Positions 43,740 to 52,781 of a stretch of 64,000 nucleotides of DNA are shown one piece after another (within the stretch, counting starts at the first letter, position 1; each line of letters opens with the position of its first letter). Under the pieces are notes generated by a model, which was given only the letters and a program-made list of their open reading frames with translations, made no database searches and was not told the origin of the DNA. The position numbers and the translations under genes were made by a program. Origin of the DNA: CAIKMD01 sp963702925. GTDB taxonomy: Bacteria > Pseudomonadota > Alphaproteobacteria > ATCC43930 > CGMCC-115725. The stretch is taken from the NCBI GenBank assembly GCA_963702925.1, contig OY969771.1, forward strand, positions 1,860,001 through 1,924,000. The letters run 5' to 3'.

Positions 43740-45299
43740 ATGGATTCGTCATCGTCGCCGAAAACTACGCGGCTCAATGATCTTGACCGCTTCGGCTTGC
43801 GGCGCTTTCTCGACGCGCTGATGGCGGCGGGCGAGTGCGAGGTCCGCGATTTGCCGATCGACCTCGCCGATGTCGCGCAGGCACTGGAAAGCGACCAAGC
43901 CGTGTGGTTCCGCGCCGCCGGTCCGGAGCGGGCCGAGTTGGTCGGCAATGTCGCCGGCTCGCGCGAAAGGCTGGCGCGCGCTTTCGGCGTCGCGCCGCGC
44001 GATTTGCTGTCCGAGGTGGTGCGTCGGCTGAAAAACGAGCCCGAGATCGTCGAAGTGGCACGCGCCGACGCCCCGGTACAGCAGGTGGTGCTCACCGGCG
44101 ACGACATCGACCTCACCGCTTTGCCGGTGCATTTGCAGCACGGGCTCGACGGCGCGCCCTATATTTCGGCCTCGATCGACTACGTCAAAGACAAGGCAAC
44201 CGGCTTGACCAATGTCGGCGTCCGCCGCCTGATGCTGCGCGGGCCGAGCGAAACCGGCGTCGATCTCGTCAGCCCAAGCGATCTTCGCGCGATCTACGAG
44301 GCCCATGCCGCGCGCGGCGAGCATTTGCCGGTCGCGTTCACCGTCGGCTCGCATCCGATCGATCTGGTCGCGGCGACGATGCGCCTGCCGGTCGACGAGC
44401 TCGGGCTGGTGGCGAGTTTGCGCGGTGCGCCGCTCCACGTCGTCAAATGCGTCACCAACGAGATTCGCGTGCCGGCCGATGCGGAATACGTGCTCGAAGG
44501 CTATTTCGATGCCAAAGGCTATGTCGAATCGGAAGGACCTTACGGCGAGTTCCTCGGCTATTACGGCGGGGTGAAGCAGAACCCGGTGTTCCACTGCACC
44601 GCGATCACCCGGCGGCGCGACGCGATCTTTCAGACCACCACCATCGGTGGCTACCACATGGAGCGCACGGATTCGGCGCCGCTTGTCGCTCTCAGGACCG
44701 AGGCCACGGTGTGGCAGGCGTTACAAAGCGCGGTGCGCGAGCCGCTCAACGTCTATGCCACCGGCGCGACCGGCGGCATGTTCAATGTGCGCATCGCGCT
44801 GCGCCAGCGCGTGCCGGGCGAGGCACGCAACGCGATCCTCGCCGCGCTCGCTTGTCTGGCGAACATCAAGAATGTGTTCGTGGTCGATCCCGATATCGAT
44901 ATTTTTTCCGACGGGCAGATGGATTGGGCCTTGGCCACTCGCTTTCAGCCCGACCGCGACATCATCGTCGAAAGCGGTCTGCGCACCTTGCCACTGGACC
45001 CGTCGTTAACCAATACCAGGGTCGGGTCCAAGGCCGGGTTCGATCTCACCTGGCCTTTCGGCACCGGCGGCGCCTTGGAGCGTACCGTGCCGGAGCCGCC
45101 GCGTTACGAAGGTAAACGCTATCCTGGCTTGCGCGAGGCTCTTAGCGAGGGTCCGAAATATTTCGCCGAGCTAATGGCGAGCCTGGGCAGCCGCGACGGG
45201 CGCGAGATCGTGCGCGAACTCGATCTGCTGCGTAAAGAAGGAATGCTGACCCGCGACGAACGCGGGCGCTGGGCCTTGCGCAGCAGCAAAACCCCGTAG
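43740..45299 (+). CDS. UbiD-family (prenylated-FMN) decarboxylase
   Basis: The 519-residue protein has the UbiD segments LEGYFDAKGYVESEGPYGEF written across it, NPVFHCTAITRRRDAIFQ and IGGYHMERTD. Such enzymes reversibly decarboxylate aromatic or unsaturated acids with prenylated FMN, which needs a UbiX partner; none is visible here. In this catabolic context it may act on an aromatic acid rather than in ubiquinone synthesis. The ATG at 43740 is preferred to an in-frame GTG 9 bases earlier. The BKACE gene follows after 35 bases in the same direction. Confidence 0.85.
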   Translation: MDSSSSPKTTRLNDLDRFGLRRFLDALMAAGECEVRDLPIDLADVAQALESDQAVWFRAAGPERAELVGNVAGSRERLARAFGVAPRDLLSEVVRRLKNEPEIVEVARADAPVQQVVLTGDDIDLTALPVHLQHGLDGAPYISASIDYVKDKATGLTNVGVRRLMLRGPSETGVDLVSPSDLRAIYEAHAARGEHLPVAFTVGSHPIDLVAATMRLPVDELGLVASLRGAPLHVVKCVTNEIRVPADAEYVLEGYFDAKGYVESEGPYGEFLGYYGGVKQNPVFHCTAITRRRDAIFQTTTIGGYHMERTDSAPLVALRTEATVWQALQSAVREPLNVYATGATGGMFNVRIALRQRVPGEARNAILAALACLANIKNVFVVDPDIDIFSDGQMDWALATRFQPDRDIIVESGLRTLPLDPSLTNTRVGSKAGFDLTWPFGTGGALERTVPEPPRYEGKRYPGLREALSEGPKYFAELMASLGSRDGREIVRELDLLRKEGMLTRDERGRWALRSSKTP

Positions 45300-45334
45300 A
45301 TATTAGCGGCCAAATTCTTTCAAGGAGAACGACC

Positions 45335-46219
45335 ATGGCACGCAAAGTGATGATCGCCTGCGCCCTGACCGGCGCGGCAGATACGCCCAGCAAGAACCCT
45401 GCTGTGCCGGTCACGCCGAAGCAGATCGCGGAATCGGGCATCGAAGCCGCCAAGGCCGGCGCCGCCATCGTCCACATCCATGTGCGCGACCCGAAGACCA
45501 CCGGCCCGAGCATGGAGCTCGCGCATTACAAGGAAGTCGTCGACCGCATTCGCGACAGCGGCGTCGATGCCATCATCAATCTGACGACCGGCGCCGGCGC
45601 GCGTTTCGTTCCCGGCAGCAACGACCCGATGGTGCCGGATCCGCGCTCGACCATGCGCTCGCCGGCCGAGCGCGTGCGCCATGTCGTCGAGCTGAAGCCC
45701 GAGATCTGCTCGATCGATATGGGCTCGATCAACATGGGCAATTATGTGTTCGTGAACACCGTGCCGCAGATCGAGGAGATCGCCATTGCCATCCGCGACG
45801 CCGGGGTGAAGCCCGAGATCGAAGTCTTCGAGCCCGGCCATATCATGCTCTCGAACAAGATGGTGAAGAGCGGGCATTTCAAGAGCCCGCCCCTGTTCCA
45901 GATCTGCCTCGGCGTCACCTGGGGTGCGCCGGCGACGCCCGAGACGATGAAATACATGAAGGATTTGCTGCCCGGCGATGCGACTTGGTTCACCTTTGGC
46001 TGCGCCGCGCAGCAATTCCCGATGGTGGCGCAGGCGATGCTGTATGGCGGCCATGTTCGGGTCGGACTCGAGGACAATCTCTATCTCGCGCGCGGCAAGC
46101 TCGCGCCGTCGAACGCGGCGCTGGTCGAAAAGGCCGTCGACATCATCGAAGTGATGGGCGAAGAACTCGCTACCGCCGCCGAAGCGCGCGAGATGCTCGG
46201 TCTGCGCAAGCCGAATTAG
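45335..46219 (+). CDS. BKACE family enzyme (3-keto-5-aminohexanoate cleavage-like, DUF849)
   Basis: This is a 294-residue TIM-barrel protein. The N-terminus MIACALTGAADTPSKNPAVP and the zinc-site VHIHVRDP define the beta-keto acid cleavage family, which condenses a beta-keto acid with acetyl-CoA and splits it. Which keto acid is used varies widely in the family. An AAGGAGA ribosome site precedes the ATG. It forms a two-gene unit with the UbiD gene and converges on hmgA with 4 bases between stops. Confidence 0.92.
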   Translation: MARKVMIACALTGAADTPSKNPAVPVTPKQIAESGIEAAKAGAAIVHIHVRDPKTTGPSMELAHYKEVVDRIRDSGVDAIINLTTGAGARFVPGSNDPMVPDPRSTMRSPAERVRHVVELKPEICSIDMGSINMGNYVFVNTVPQIEEIAIAIRDAGVKPEIEVFEPGHIMLSNKMVKSGHFKSPPLFQICLGVTWGAPATPETMKYMKDLLPGDATWFTFGCAAQQFPMVAQAMLYGGHVRVGLEDNLYLARGKLAPSNAALVEKAVDIIEVMGEELATAAEAREMLGLRKPN

Positions 46220-46223
46220 AGAC

Positions 46224-47513
46224 TCAGCCCTCGAAGCGTTTCTTCAAGCCGGCCCAGACCGCATCGTAGTCGCGCTGAAGGGCCGGCGTCTCCAACGCAA
46301 ACCGGGTGGGGCGCAGCACGAAGAGCGTCTCGAACATGAAGGCGAGACCCAGATCCCAATAGACCGGCTTTGAGTTGGCCGTCGCGGCGGATTCGAAACT
46401 TGCCGCGTCAGGCCCGTGCCCCGCCATGCAATTATGGACGCTGGCGCCGCCGGCGAGGAAACCCAATTCTTTTGCGTCATAGACGCCGCGAATGAGGCCC
46501 ATATATTCGTTCATCACGTTGCGATGAAACCACGGCGCGCGGAAGCTGTGCTCGGCCACCATCCAGCGCGGCGGGAAAATGACGAAGTCGAGATTGGCCG
46601 TGCCGGGAATTTCCGACGGCGAGGTCAAGACGGTAAAAATCGACGGATCGATATGATCGAAGCTCACCGTGTTGAGCGTGTTGAAGCGCGCGAGATCGTA
46701 TTTATAAGGCGCGTAATTGCCGTGCCAAGCGACCACATCCAAAGGGCTGTGATCGTAATCGGCCGTCCAGAGATGCCCGGCGAATTTTTGTACTACTTGG
46801 CAGGCCATATCGCGATTCTCGAACGCCGCCACCGGCGTTTCGAAATCGCGCGCATTGGCGAGCCCGTTGGAGCCGATCGGACCGAGCTCGGGCAAGCGCA
46901 ACAGCGCGCCGTAATTCTCGCCGAGATAGCCGCGTGCGATGCGCCCTTTCAGCTCCACTCGGAATTTGATGCCGCGCGGCACCACCGCGATCTCGCCGGG
47001 CGCCGCATCAATGATGCCCAGCTCGGTAACGAGCCGGATTCCACCTTCTTGCGGCACGAACAGGAGCTCGCCATCCGCGTCGCAGAAGACGCGATCCTGC
47101 ATCGATCGGTTGGCGAGATAGTGATGGACGCCAATCCCCCGCCCCAACGCAACATCGCCATTGCCACAGATCGTGACGAGCCCGTCGATGAAATCCTTCG
47201 GCCCCTGCGGCAGCGGCAACGGGTCCCAGCGCAAGCGATTGGGCGACGGATCGGCTTCGTCAAACGGCGCGCTGCGTAGCAGGCCGTCATCCAAGCGTCG
47301 AAACGGCGGATGCATCGCCGAAGGGCGGATGCGATAGGTCCAGCTGCGCCGGTTTTCGCGGCGCGGCGCCGTGAAAGGCGTGCCATTCATTTGTTCGGCG
47401 TAAAGGCCGAGCGGCGCCTGCTGCGGCGAGTTCTGACCTTGCGGCAAAGCGCCTTTCACCGCTTCGGTCGCGAATTCATTGGCGAAACCGGAGAGATAAG
47501 AAAGCTCGGTCAT
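46224..47513 (-). CDS. hmgA: Homogentisate 1,2-dioxygenase
   Basis: It opens the ring of homogentisate to maleylacetoacetate in tyrosine/phenylalanine breakdown. The 429-residue length matches the family. The start reads YLSGFANEFATEA, and conserved parts include WTYRIRPSAMH, VAWHGNYAPYKYDL and VMNEYMGLIRG, which carry the iron ligands. The frame is open upstream to 47705, but the ATG at 47513 starts the conserved part. It is the last gene of a run tsaD-gpsA-GATase-amidase-hmgA with very small gaps. No maiA or fahA is in the window. Confidence 0.96.
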   Translation of the reverse strand: MTELSYLSGFANEFATEAVKGALPQGQNSPQQAPLGLYAEQMNGTPFTAPRRENRRSWTYRIRPSAMHPPFRRLDDGLLRSAPFDEADPSPNRLRWDPLPLPQGPKDFIDGLVTICGNGDVALGRGIGVHHYLANRSMQDRVFCDADGELLFVPQEGGIRLVTELGIIDAAPGEIAVVPRGIKFRVELKGRIARGYLGENYGALLRLPELGPIGSNGLANARDFETPVAAFENRDMACQVVQKFAGHLWTADYDHSPLDVVAWHGNYAPYKYDLARFNTLNTVSFDHIDPSIFTVLTSPSEIPGTANLDFVIFPPRWMVAEHSFRAPWFHRNVMNEYMGLIRGVYDAKELGFLAGGASVHNCMAGHGPDAASFESAATANSKPVYWDLGLAFMFETLFVLRPTRFALETPALQRDYDAVWAGLKKRFEG

Positions 47514-47526
47514 CGCCGCGTCGTCC

Positions 47527-48933
47527 TCAGCCTTTGCAAAGCGGCGGCGCACCGAGCCGGTCCCGTCCGGTGCCGAAGACACGCTCCGCGGCGGCGGCGA
47601 TGGCGACGAGGCGCTCATCCTCGCCGCCTTTGGCGACCAGCTGCAAGCCCACGGGCATACCGAGCTGGTCGAGACCGACCGGCAAGGTGACGGCACAGAG
47701 CCCAAGATAGTTCACCGGCACGGTATTGCGCACGATCTCGCGATTGCGTGCCCAGAATTTCTCGGCGGTTTGCGCCACGGTCATTACATCGGGTGAAGCG
47801 AGAATCGTCGGCATGGCGAAGACATCGACATCGTCGAAACGCGTGGCCGCGGCTTTGGACGCTTCGGTGAGGCGCAAACGGCGCGAGAGATAGTCGCGCG
47901 CCGACAGGTTTTCGGCGCCCTTCAAAGCCGGCGCATTGACCGGATCGATGGTTGCGATCCAATCCGGCAGGTCGCGATCGAGCATGGCGCGCAGCTCGAT
48001 CCCTGACACGCCGCCTTCGCAGAACACGCCATAGGCGTCATGGGCTTCGCGCAGTTTGGCTTGCTTGATTTGCGCGCCGGCGCGGCTGAGCGCATCGAGC
48101 GGCTCCTTGAGCGCCGCGGCGATGCCATTCTCTTCGCCAGCCCAGAACCAGGGCTCCAAGCCGATCCGGATGCCGTCGACACTGCAACCGGCGATGCGGC
48201 GTTGAAAAGCAAACCCGTCGCCCAGAAGCGGATCGAGCGCAGCGAAAGCGAATGCCATGTCCGCTGCGCTGCGCGCGAGAATACCCGGCGTGTCGAAGGT
48301 GAAGCTCAAAGGTACGACGCCCTCGGCCGACCAGCGTCCGACGGTGAGCTTCAAGCCGACATTGCCGGTCATCGATGCAGGGATGCGCACCGAGCCTGCC
48401 GTGTCGCTGCCGAAGGCGAGCAGCGCCGAGCCTTCGCAGAGCGAGACGCCGGCGCCGCTCGACGAGCCGCCAGGCGAGCGATGCGCGGTTGCATCCCACG
48501 GGTTGCGCGGTGCGCCGTAATGCGCGTTATGGCCCGTGCCGCCGAAAGCGAACTCGACCATATGCGTCTTGCCCATGACGGTGGCGATTTGCCGTCGCAA
48601 GCTTGCCACCACCGGCCCGTCGACTTCGAATTTGGGCGGCAGGCGCTTGGGCGAACCGGCGAAAGTCGGAAACGCGGAATGCGCAAAGAGATCCTTGAGC
48701 GAGGTCGGAATCCCTTGCAACGAACCGGCGCGCGAGCCGGCGGCAAAGGCGGCATCCGCCGCCTCGGCGCAGCGCTGCGCATGCTCCGGCGCCCATTGCG
48801 AATAGGCCATCAGCGGCGCGCCAAAGCGTTCGTGATTGGCGATTGCCTCCTCGGCGAGCGCGCGCGCCTTGAGCGTGCCGTCGCCGAGCGAAGCGGCGAT
48901 CTCCGCCATCGGGCGGGACAAAGCAGGCGTCAT
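47527..48933 (-). CDS. Amidase (amidase-signature family)
   Basis: The 468-residue hydrolase has the Ser-cisSer-Lys triad in its usual places: Lys in MGKTHMVE, GGSSSGAG, and the nucleophile Ser in SDTAGSVRIPAS. It would hydrolyse an amide to acid and ammonia; the substrate is not clear. The GatABC-type complex is unlikely because no gatB or gatC is adjacent. The ATG at 48933 follows GGGGG and overlaps the upstream gene by 4 bases. Confidence 0.9.
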   Translation of the reverse strand: MTPALSRPMAEIAASLGDGTLKARALAEEAIANHERFGAPLMAYSQWAPEHAQRCAEAADAAFAAGSRAGSLQGIPTSLKDLFAHSAFPTFAGSPKRLPPKFEVDGPVVASLRRQIATVMGKTHMVEFAFGGTGHNAHYGAPRNPWDATAHRSPGGSSSGAGVSLCEGSALLAFGSDTAGSVRIPASMTGNVGLKLTVGRWSAEGVVPLSFTFDTPGILARSAADMAFAFAALDPLLGDGFAFQRRIAGCSVDGIRIGLEPWFWAGEENGIAAALKEPLDALSRAGAQIKQAKLREAHDAYGVFCEGGVSGIELRAMLDRDLPDWIATIDPVNAPALKGAENLSARDYLSRRLRLTEASKAAATRFDDVDVFAMPTILASPDVMTVAQTAEKFWARNREIVRNTVPVNYLGLCAVTLPVGLDQLGMPVGLQLVAKGGEDERLVAIAAAAERVFGTGRDRLGAPPLCKG

Positions 48934-49649
48934 GCGGACCCCCTTTGGTCGATCGGAATCTGATCGAGCCACGCATTGAGCACCTGAGCCGCGCGCGGCG
49001 CAAGCGCCGGCGCATGACGCGCCGCATCGGCACGCAACGCGGCGAGGCTTAACCCTGGTGCGGTCGCGATTTCGAGCGCGTGGCCGACATACCAGCGATC
49101 GAGCCCGGCCGCGGTCGCTTCGATATGGAATTGCAACGCCAAGCCAAGATTCTGCCAGGCGAAAGCCTGATGCGGCGTGAGCGCGGTAGCGGCCAAGTGG
49201 CTCGCATCTGCCGGCAGGTCAAAGGTGTCGCCGTGCCAATGCAGCACTGCGGTCGGCGGCGCGACGAAGCGCAAGGGCGAGGCCGCCCCGCCATCGGTCA
49301 AGCTCACCGGCGCCCAGCCGAGCTCCTTCTTGCCGGGATAAACCCGCGCACCCAAGGCCCGCGCCATGAGCTGTGCCCCAAGACAGATGCCCAGCACCGG
49401 GCGGCGTGCCTTCAACCGTTTTTCGATCAGCGCGAGTTCGGGCGCGAGGAAGGGATAATGCGCATCCTCGTAAGCGCCGATCGGTCCGCCCAGCACGACA
49501 AGCAGATCGGCGCTGAGAAGATCCGGCGCGGTCAGGTCGTCGACCGGCGCTTCGCGATAGGACAGGGAATAGCCGCGCGCTTGCAGCGGCGCGGCGAGAT
49601 TGTCCAAATCCTCGAACGGCACGTGGCGGATGGCGATGACACGCGGCAT
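48930..49649 (-). CDS. Class I glutamine amidotransferase-like protein
   Basis: The 239-residue protein has the GATase triad: Cys in LGICLGAQLM, and His-x-Glu in LQFHIEAT near the C-terminus. It belongs to the stand-alone type related to GMP-synthase-like amidotransferases, some of which hydrolyse gamma-glutamyl compounds. Next to an amidase it may serve in amide or gamma-glutamyl breakdown (inference). The ORF is open far upstream across gpsA in another frame; the ATG at 49649 is the true start, 5 bases after gpsA. Confidence 0.87.
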   Translation of the reverse strand: MPRVIAIRHVPFEDLDNLAAPLQARGYSLSYREAPVDDLTAPDLLSADLLVVLGGPIGAYEDAHYPFLAPELALIEKRLKARRPVLGICLGAQLMARALGARVYPGKKELGWAPVSLTDGGAASPLRFVAPPTAVLHWHGDTFDLPADASHLAATALTPHQAFAWQNLGLALQFHIEATAAGLDRWYVGHALEIATAPGLSLAALRADAARHAPALAPRAAQVLNAWLDQIPIDQRGSA

Positions 49650-49654
49650 CGCCG

Positions 49655-50653
49655 TTACGCCGACGGCGCTTCGCCCTTGAACGGGCGCGCTAGCAACGCG
49701 TCGACCACCTGATCGATATCGGCGCCGTGATGAAGAATCGCATCGATCGCGAAGACGATCGGCATATCGACATTCAAGCGGCGAGCAAGCGTCGCGGTCG
49801 CGGCGGCGGAGCTGACACCCTCGGCGACGGAACGGCGCGCCGCGAGAAAGCCCTGGAGATTTTCGCCTTTGCCCAGGGCCATGCCCAGAGCGTGGTTGCG
49901 CGACTGCGTGCTGGAACAGGTCAAGGTCAGATCGCCGAGACCGGACAAGCCCATCAAAGTCTCGGCCTTGCCGCCTTTGGCGAGCGCGAGCCGCACCATC
50001 TCGGCGAGGCCACGCGTGATCAGGGCGGCGCGCGCATTGTCGCCCATGCCGCGCCCCATGACGATGCCGCAAGCAATCGCCATCACATTCTTCACCGCGC
50101 CGCCGATTTCGGCACCCACCACGTCGTCCGAGAGATAAGGCCGAAATGTGCGCGTGCCGATCGCCGCGATCAAACTCTTCCCGAGTTCCGCATCGTCAAT
50201 GGCCAAGGTCACGGCGGTCGGGAGACCTTGCGCAACCTCGGCGGCGAAAGTCGGGCCGGAGAGCACGGAAAGCGCGGCCTGTGGCAAGGTCGACGCAACC
50301 ACTTCGCTCATGAGCGCGCCACCACCCTCTTCGATGCCTTTGGTGCAGATGATGACCGGCAGGCGCCCGGTCATGAGCGGCGCCAAGCTGGCGCAGATCG
50401 CACGCAAATGCTGAGCCGGAACCGTCAGCAGAACGGCATCGACCCGAGACGCGACGCCAAGCTCCGAAGTTGCGACGATAAGAGGATCGAGCATAACCCT
50501 GGGCAGGAAAAGCGGGTTGGCGTGGTCGCGGTTGATTGCCTCAACCACCTCGGCCTCGCGCGCCCATAACACGACGTCGCGGCGCGCGCGGCGCAAGCTC
50601 TGCGCCAGCGCCGTCCCCCAAGCTCCGCCACCGATAATGCCGAAACGCTGCAT
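49655..50653 (-). CDS. gpsA: Glycerol-3-phosphate dehydrogenase [NAD(P)+]
   Basis: It reduces dihydroxyacetone phosphate to glycerol-3-phosphate for phospholipid synthesis. The 332-residue protein starts with the dinucleotide motif FGIIGGGAWGTALA. Catalytic-domain segments include GGAVKNVMAIACG, with its Lys, and GLSGLGDLTLTC. The ATG at 50653 is preferred to one 12 bases upstream. It is in the same direction as tsaD, 15 bases after its stop, an arrangement common in alphaproteobacteria. Confidence 0.96.
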   Translation of the reverse strand: MQRFGIIGGGAWGTALAQSLRRARRDVVLWAREAEVVEAINRDHANPLFLPRVMLDPLIVATSELGVASRVDAVLLTVPAQHLRAICASLAPLMTGRLPVIICTKGIEEGGGALMSEVVASTLPQAALSVLSGPTFAAEVAQGLPTAVTLAIDDAELGKSLIAAIGTRTFRPYLSDDVVGAEIGGAVKNVMAIACGIVMGRGMGDNARAALITRGLAEMVRLALAKGGKAETLMGLSGLGDLTLTCSSTQSRNHALGMALGKGENLQGFLAARRSVAEGVSSAAATATLARRLNVDMPIVFAIDAILHHGADIDQVVDALLARPFKGEAPSA

Positions 50654-50668
50654 CGCACTCATCAAATC

Positions 50669-51733
50669 TCAGGCTTTGACACCGGCACCTCTCATGCGCA
50701 CGGCTTCTGGATCAAGCGGCCATCGCGGACGTGGCGCGAAGTCGAGCCCGTCGGTCAGGCCGAGCTTTAAACGTTCGATCCCAGCCCAAGCGATCATCGC
50801 GCCATTGTCGGTGCAAAGCGCCGGCGGCGGCGCGACAAAATCGAGGCCCGATTGTTCGGCCAGCGCGGTCAGCCGGCTGCGCAAAGCGGCGTTGGCGGCG
50901 ACCCCGCCCGCGACCACCAGGGTGCAACCGTCGGGATGGAGGGCGAGAAAACGCGCGACGGCGCGATCGGTTCGGTCTGCGAGACTTTCGATGATCGCTT
51001 CTTGCAGGCTCGCGGCAAGGTCGGCTGCATCCTGAGCGTGCAAGGCACTGGTGCCGCCGCGCCGCTCTACCGCGACGCGCAGCGCAGTCTTGAGGCCCGA
51101 GAAGGAAAAGTCGCAGCCTTCGCGCCCGGCCATCGGCCGTGGCAAGGGAAAGCGCGCGGGATCGCCCGACGCCGCCGCGCGCTCGACCGCGGGCCCGCCG
51201 GGATAGCCGAGGCCTAGAAGCTTCGCCCCTTTATCGAAGGCCTCGCCCGCCGCATCGTCGATCGTGGTGCCGAGCCTGCGGTAGCGCCCGACGCCTTCGA
51301 CGATCAGAAGCTGGCAGTGGCCGCCCGAAACCAGCAGCAGGAGATAGGGAAACTCGATCTTTGCGACGAGCCGCGCGCTCAACGCATGGCCTTCGAGATG
51401 ATTGACCGCGATAAAGGGCAGCTTCCGGGCGAAGGCGATCGCCTTGGCTTCCATGACCCCGACGATGACGCCGCCGATCAGGCCCGGGCCGCCGGTTGCA
51501 GCCACGGCGTCGAGCTCGCCGAAACCCGTCCCCGCCTCGTCCAATGCCTGTCCGATCAGCGCGTCGAGATGGGTGAGATGCGAGCGCGCCGCAATCTCGG
51601 GAACGATGCCGCCATAGGGACGATGCTCGGCGGTCTGCGAGAAGACGACATTGCTGCGAATGAAAGGCGCCTCGTCGCTGACCACCGCCGCCGCCGTTTC
51701 GTCGCAGCTCGTCTCGATGCCGAGGACCTTCAT
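50669..51733 (-). CDS. tsaD: tRNA N6-adenosine threonylcarbamoyltransferase
   Basis: It transfers the threonylcarbamoyl group to A37 of tRNAs reading ANN codons. The 354-residue protein has the starting signature LGIETSCDETAAAV, the metal/ligand segment NHLEGHALSARL and the ATP-binding GGVAANAALR. It is divergent from hemC, with 103 bases between the starts. Confidence 0.97.
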   Translation of the reverse strand: MKVLGIETSCDETAAAVVSDEAPFIRSNVVFSQTAEHRPYGGIVPEIAARSHLTHLDALIGQALDEAGTGFGELDAVAATGGPGLIGGVIVGVMEAKAIAFARKLPFIAVNHLEGHALSARLVAKIEFPYLLLLVSGGHCQLLIVEGVGRYRRLGTTIDDAAGEAFDKGAKLLGLGYPGGPAVERAAASGDPARFPLPRPMAGREGCDFSFSGLKTALRVAVERRGGTSALHAQDAADLAASLQEAIIESLADRTDRAVARFLALHPDGCTLVVAGGVAANAALRSRLTALAEQSGLDFVAPPPALCTDNGAMIAWAGIERLKLGLTDGLDFAPRPRWPLDPEAVRMRGAGVKA

Positions 51734-51836
51734 GGCGGAATCCTAGCTGCCGGCGCACAAGGCGGCAACGCCTGCGGCCACGCGCCTCCCCCGCCGCCCC
51801 CTTCCTTTCCGGGGCGCCACCCCTTAAGAGGAGGGC

Positions 51837-52781
51837 ATGGCGTCGCCCCTTCTGCGCATCGGTACCCGCGGCAGCAAGCTTGCGTTGTGCCAGGCCGCCG
51901 AGCTGTGCCAGAGGCTGGCCAAGGCACATCCCGAGCTGGCCGCACCCGGCGCGCTTGAGACCGTGGTCATTCGCACCACCGGCGATCAAGTGACGGACCG
52001 GCCTTTGGCCGATATTGGCGGCAAAGGGCTGTTCACCAAGGAGATCGAGGAGGCGCTTAAGGACCGCCGCATCGATTTGGCGGTCCATTCCTTGAAAGAC
52101 ATGCCGACGTCGCTGCCTGATGGGCTGACGATCGCCTGCCACCTGCCGCGCGAAGATTCACGCGATGTTCTGATCGCAACCAAGCCTTGCGCGCTCGCGG
52201 ATCTGCCGCAAGGCGCATCGGTCGGAACCTCGTCCTTGCGGCGCCAAGCGCAATTGCTGCATGCGCGGCCCGATCTACGGATCGTGCCCTTGCGCGGCAA
52301 TGTCGAAACCCGGCTCGGCAAGATCGAGCGCGGCGAAGCCGATGCGACGGTGCTGGCGGTCGCCGGGCTGAACCGGCTCGGGCGCGCGGTTGCGCCTGAA
52401 GCGATCTTGTCGGTCGAGAACATGCTGCCGGCACCGGCTCAGGGCGTGATCGGGATTGAAATCCGCACCGATGACAGCCGCGCACGCTCGCTACTGGCTG
52501 CTATCGATCATCGCCCGACCGGATATTGCGCCACGACCGAACGGGCCTTGCTCGAAACCCTCGATGGTTCCTGCCGCACGCCGATCGCGGCTTTGGCGTC
52601 GCTTCAGGGCAATCGCATCGCGCTCGATGCATTGGTGATTTCACCCGACGGAAGCGTGTGCCATCGCCTCAACCGTTCTTCGACCACCAGCCGCGCACGT
52701 GAATTGGGACACGAGACCGGGCAGGCGCTGCGCGAACTGGCCGGGCCGCGCTTCTTCGATTTCCTCGCGAATCGGAAATGA
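51837..52781 (+). CDS. hemC: Porphobilinogen deaminase (hydroxymethylbilane synthase)
   Basis: It joins four porphobilinogen units into hydroxymethylbilane in the heme pathway. The 314-residue protein has RIGTRGSKLALCQA at the start, the binding segment GTSSLRRQAQLL, and Cys in DGSCRTPIAA that holds the dipyrromethane cofactor. An AAGAGGAGG site precedes the ATG. It overlaps hemD by 4 bases. Confidence 0.97.
   Translation: MASPLLRIGTRGSKLALCQAAELCQRLAKAHPELAAPGALETVVIRTTGDQVTDRPLADIGGKGLFTKEIEEALKDRRIDLAVHSLKDMPTSLPDGLTIACHLPREDSRDVLIATKPCALADLPQGASVGTSSLRRQAQLLHARPDLRIVPLRGNVETRLGKIERGEADATVLAVAGLNRLGRAVAPEAILSVENMLPAPAQGVIGIEIRTDDSRARSLLAAIDHRPTGYCATTERALLETLDGSCRTPIAALASLQGNRIALDALVISPDGSVCHRLNRSSTTSRARELGHETGQALRELAGPRFFDFLANRK

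Noticed and set aside
43835..45115. A 426-codon Arg-rich plus-strand frame inside the UbiD gene
   Set aside because: Out-of-frame reading of the decarboxylase; composition typical of GC-rich shadow frames.
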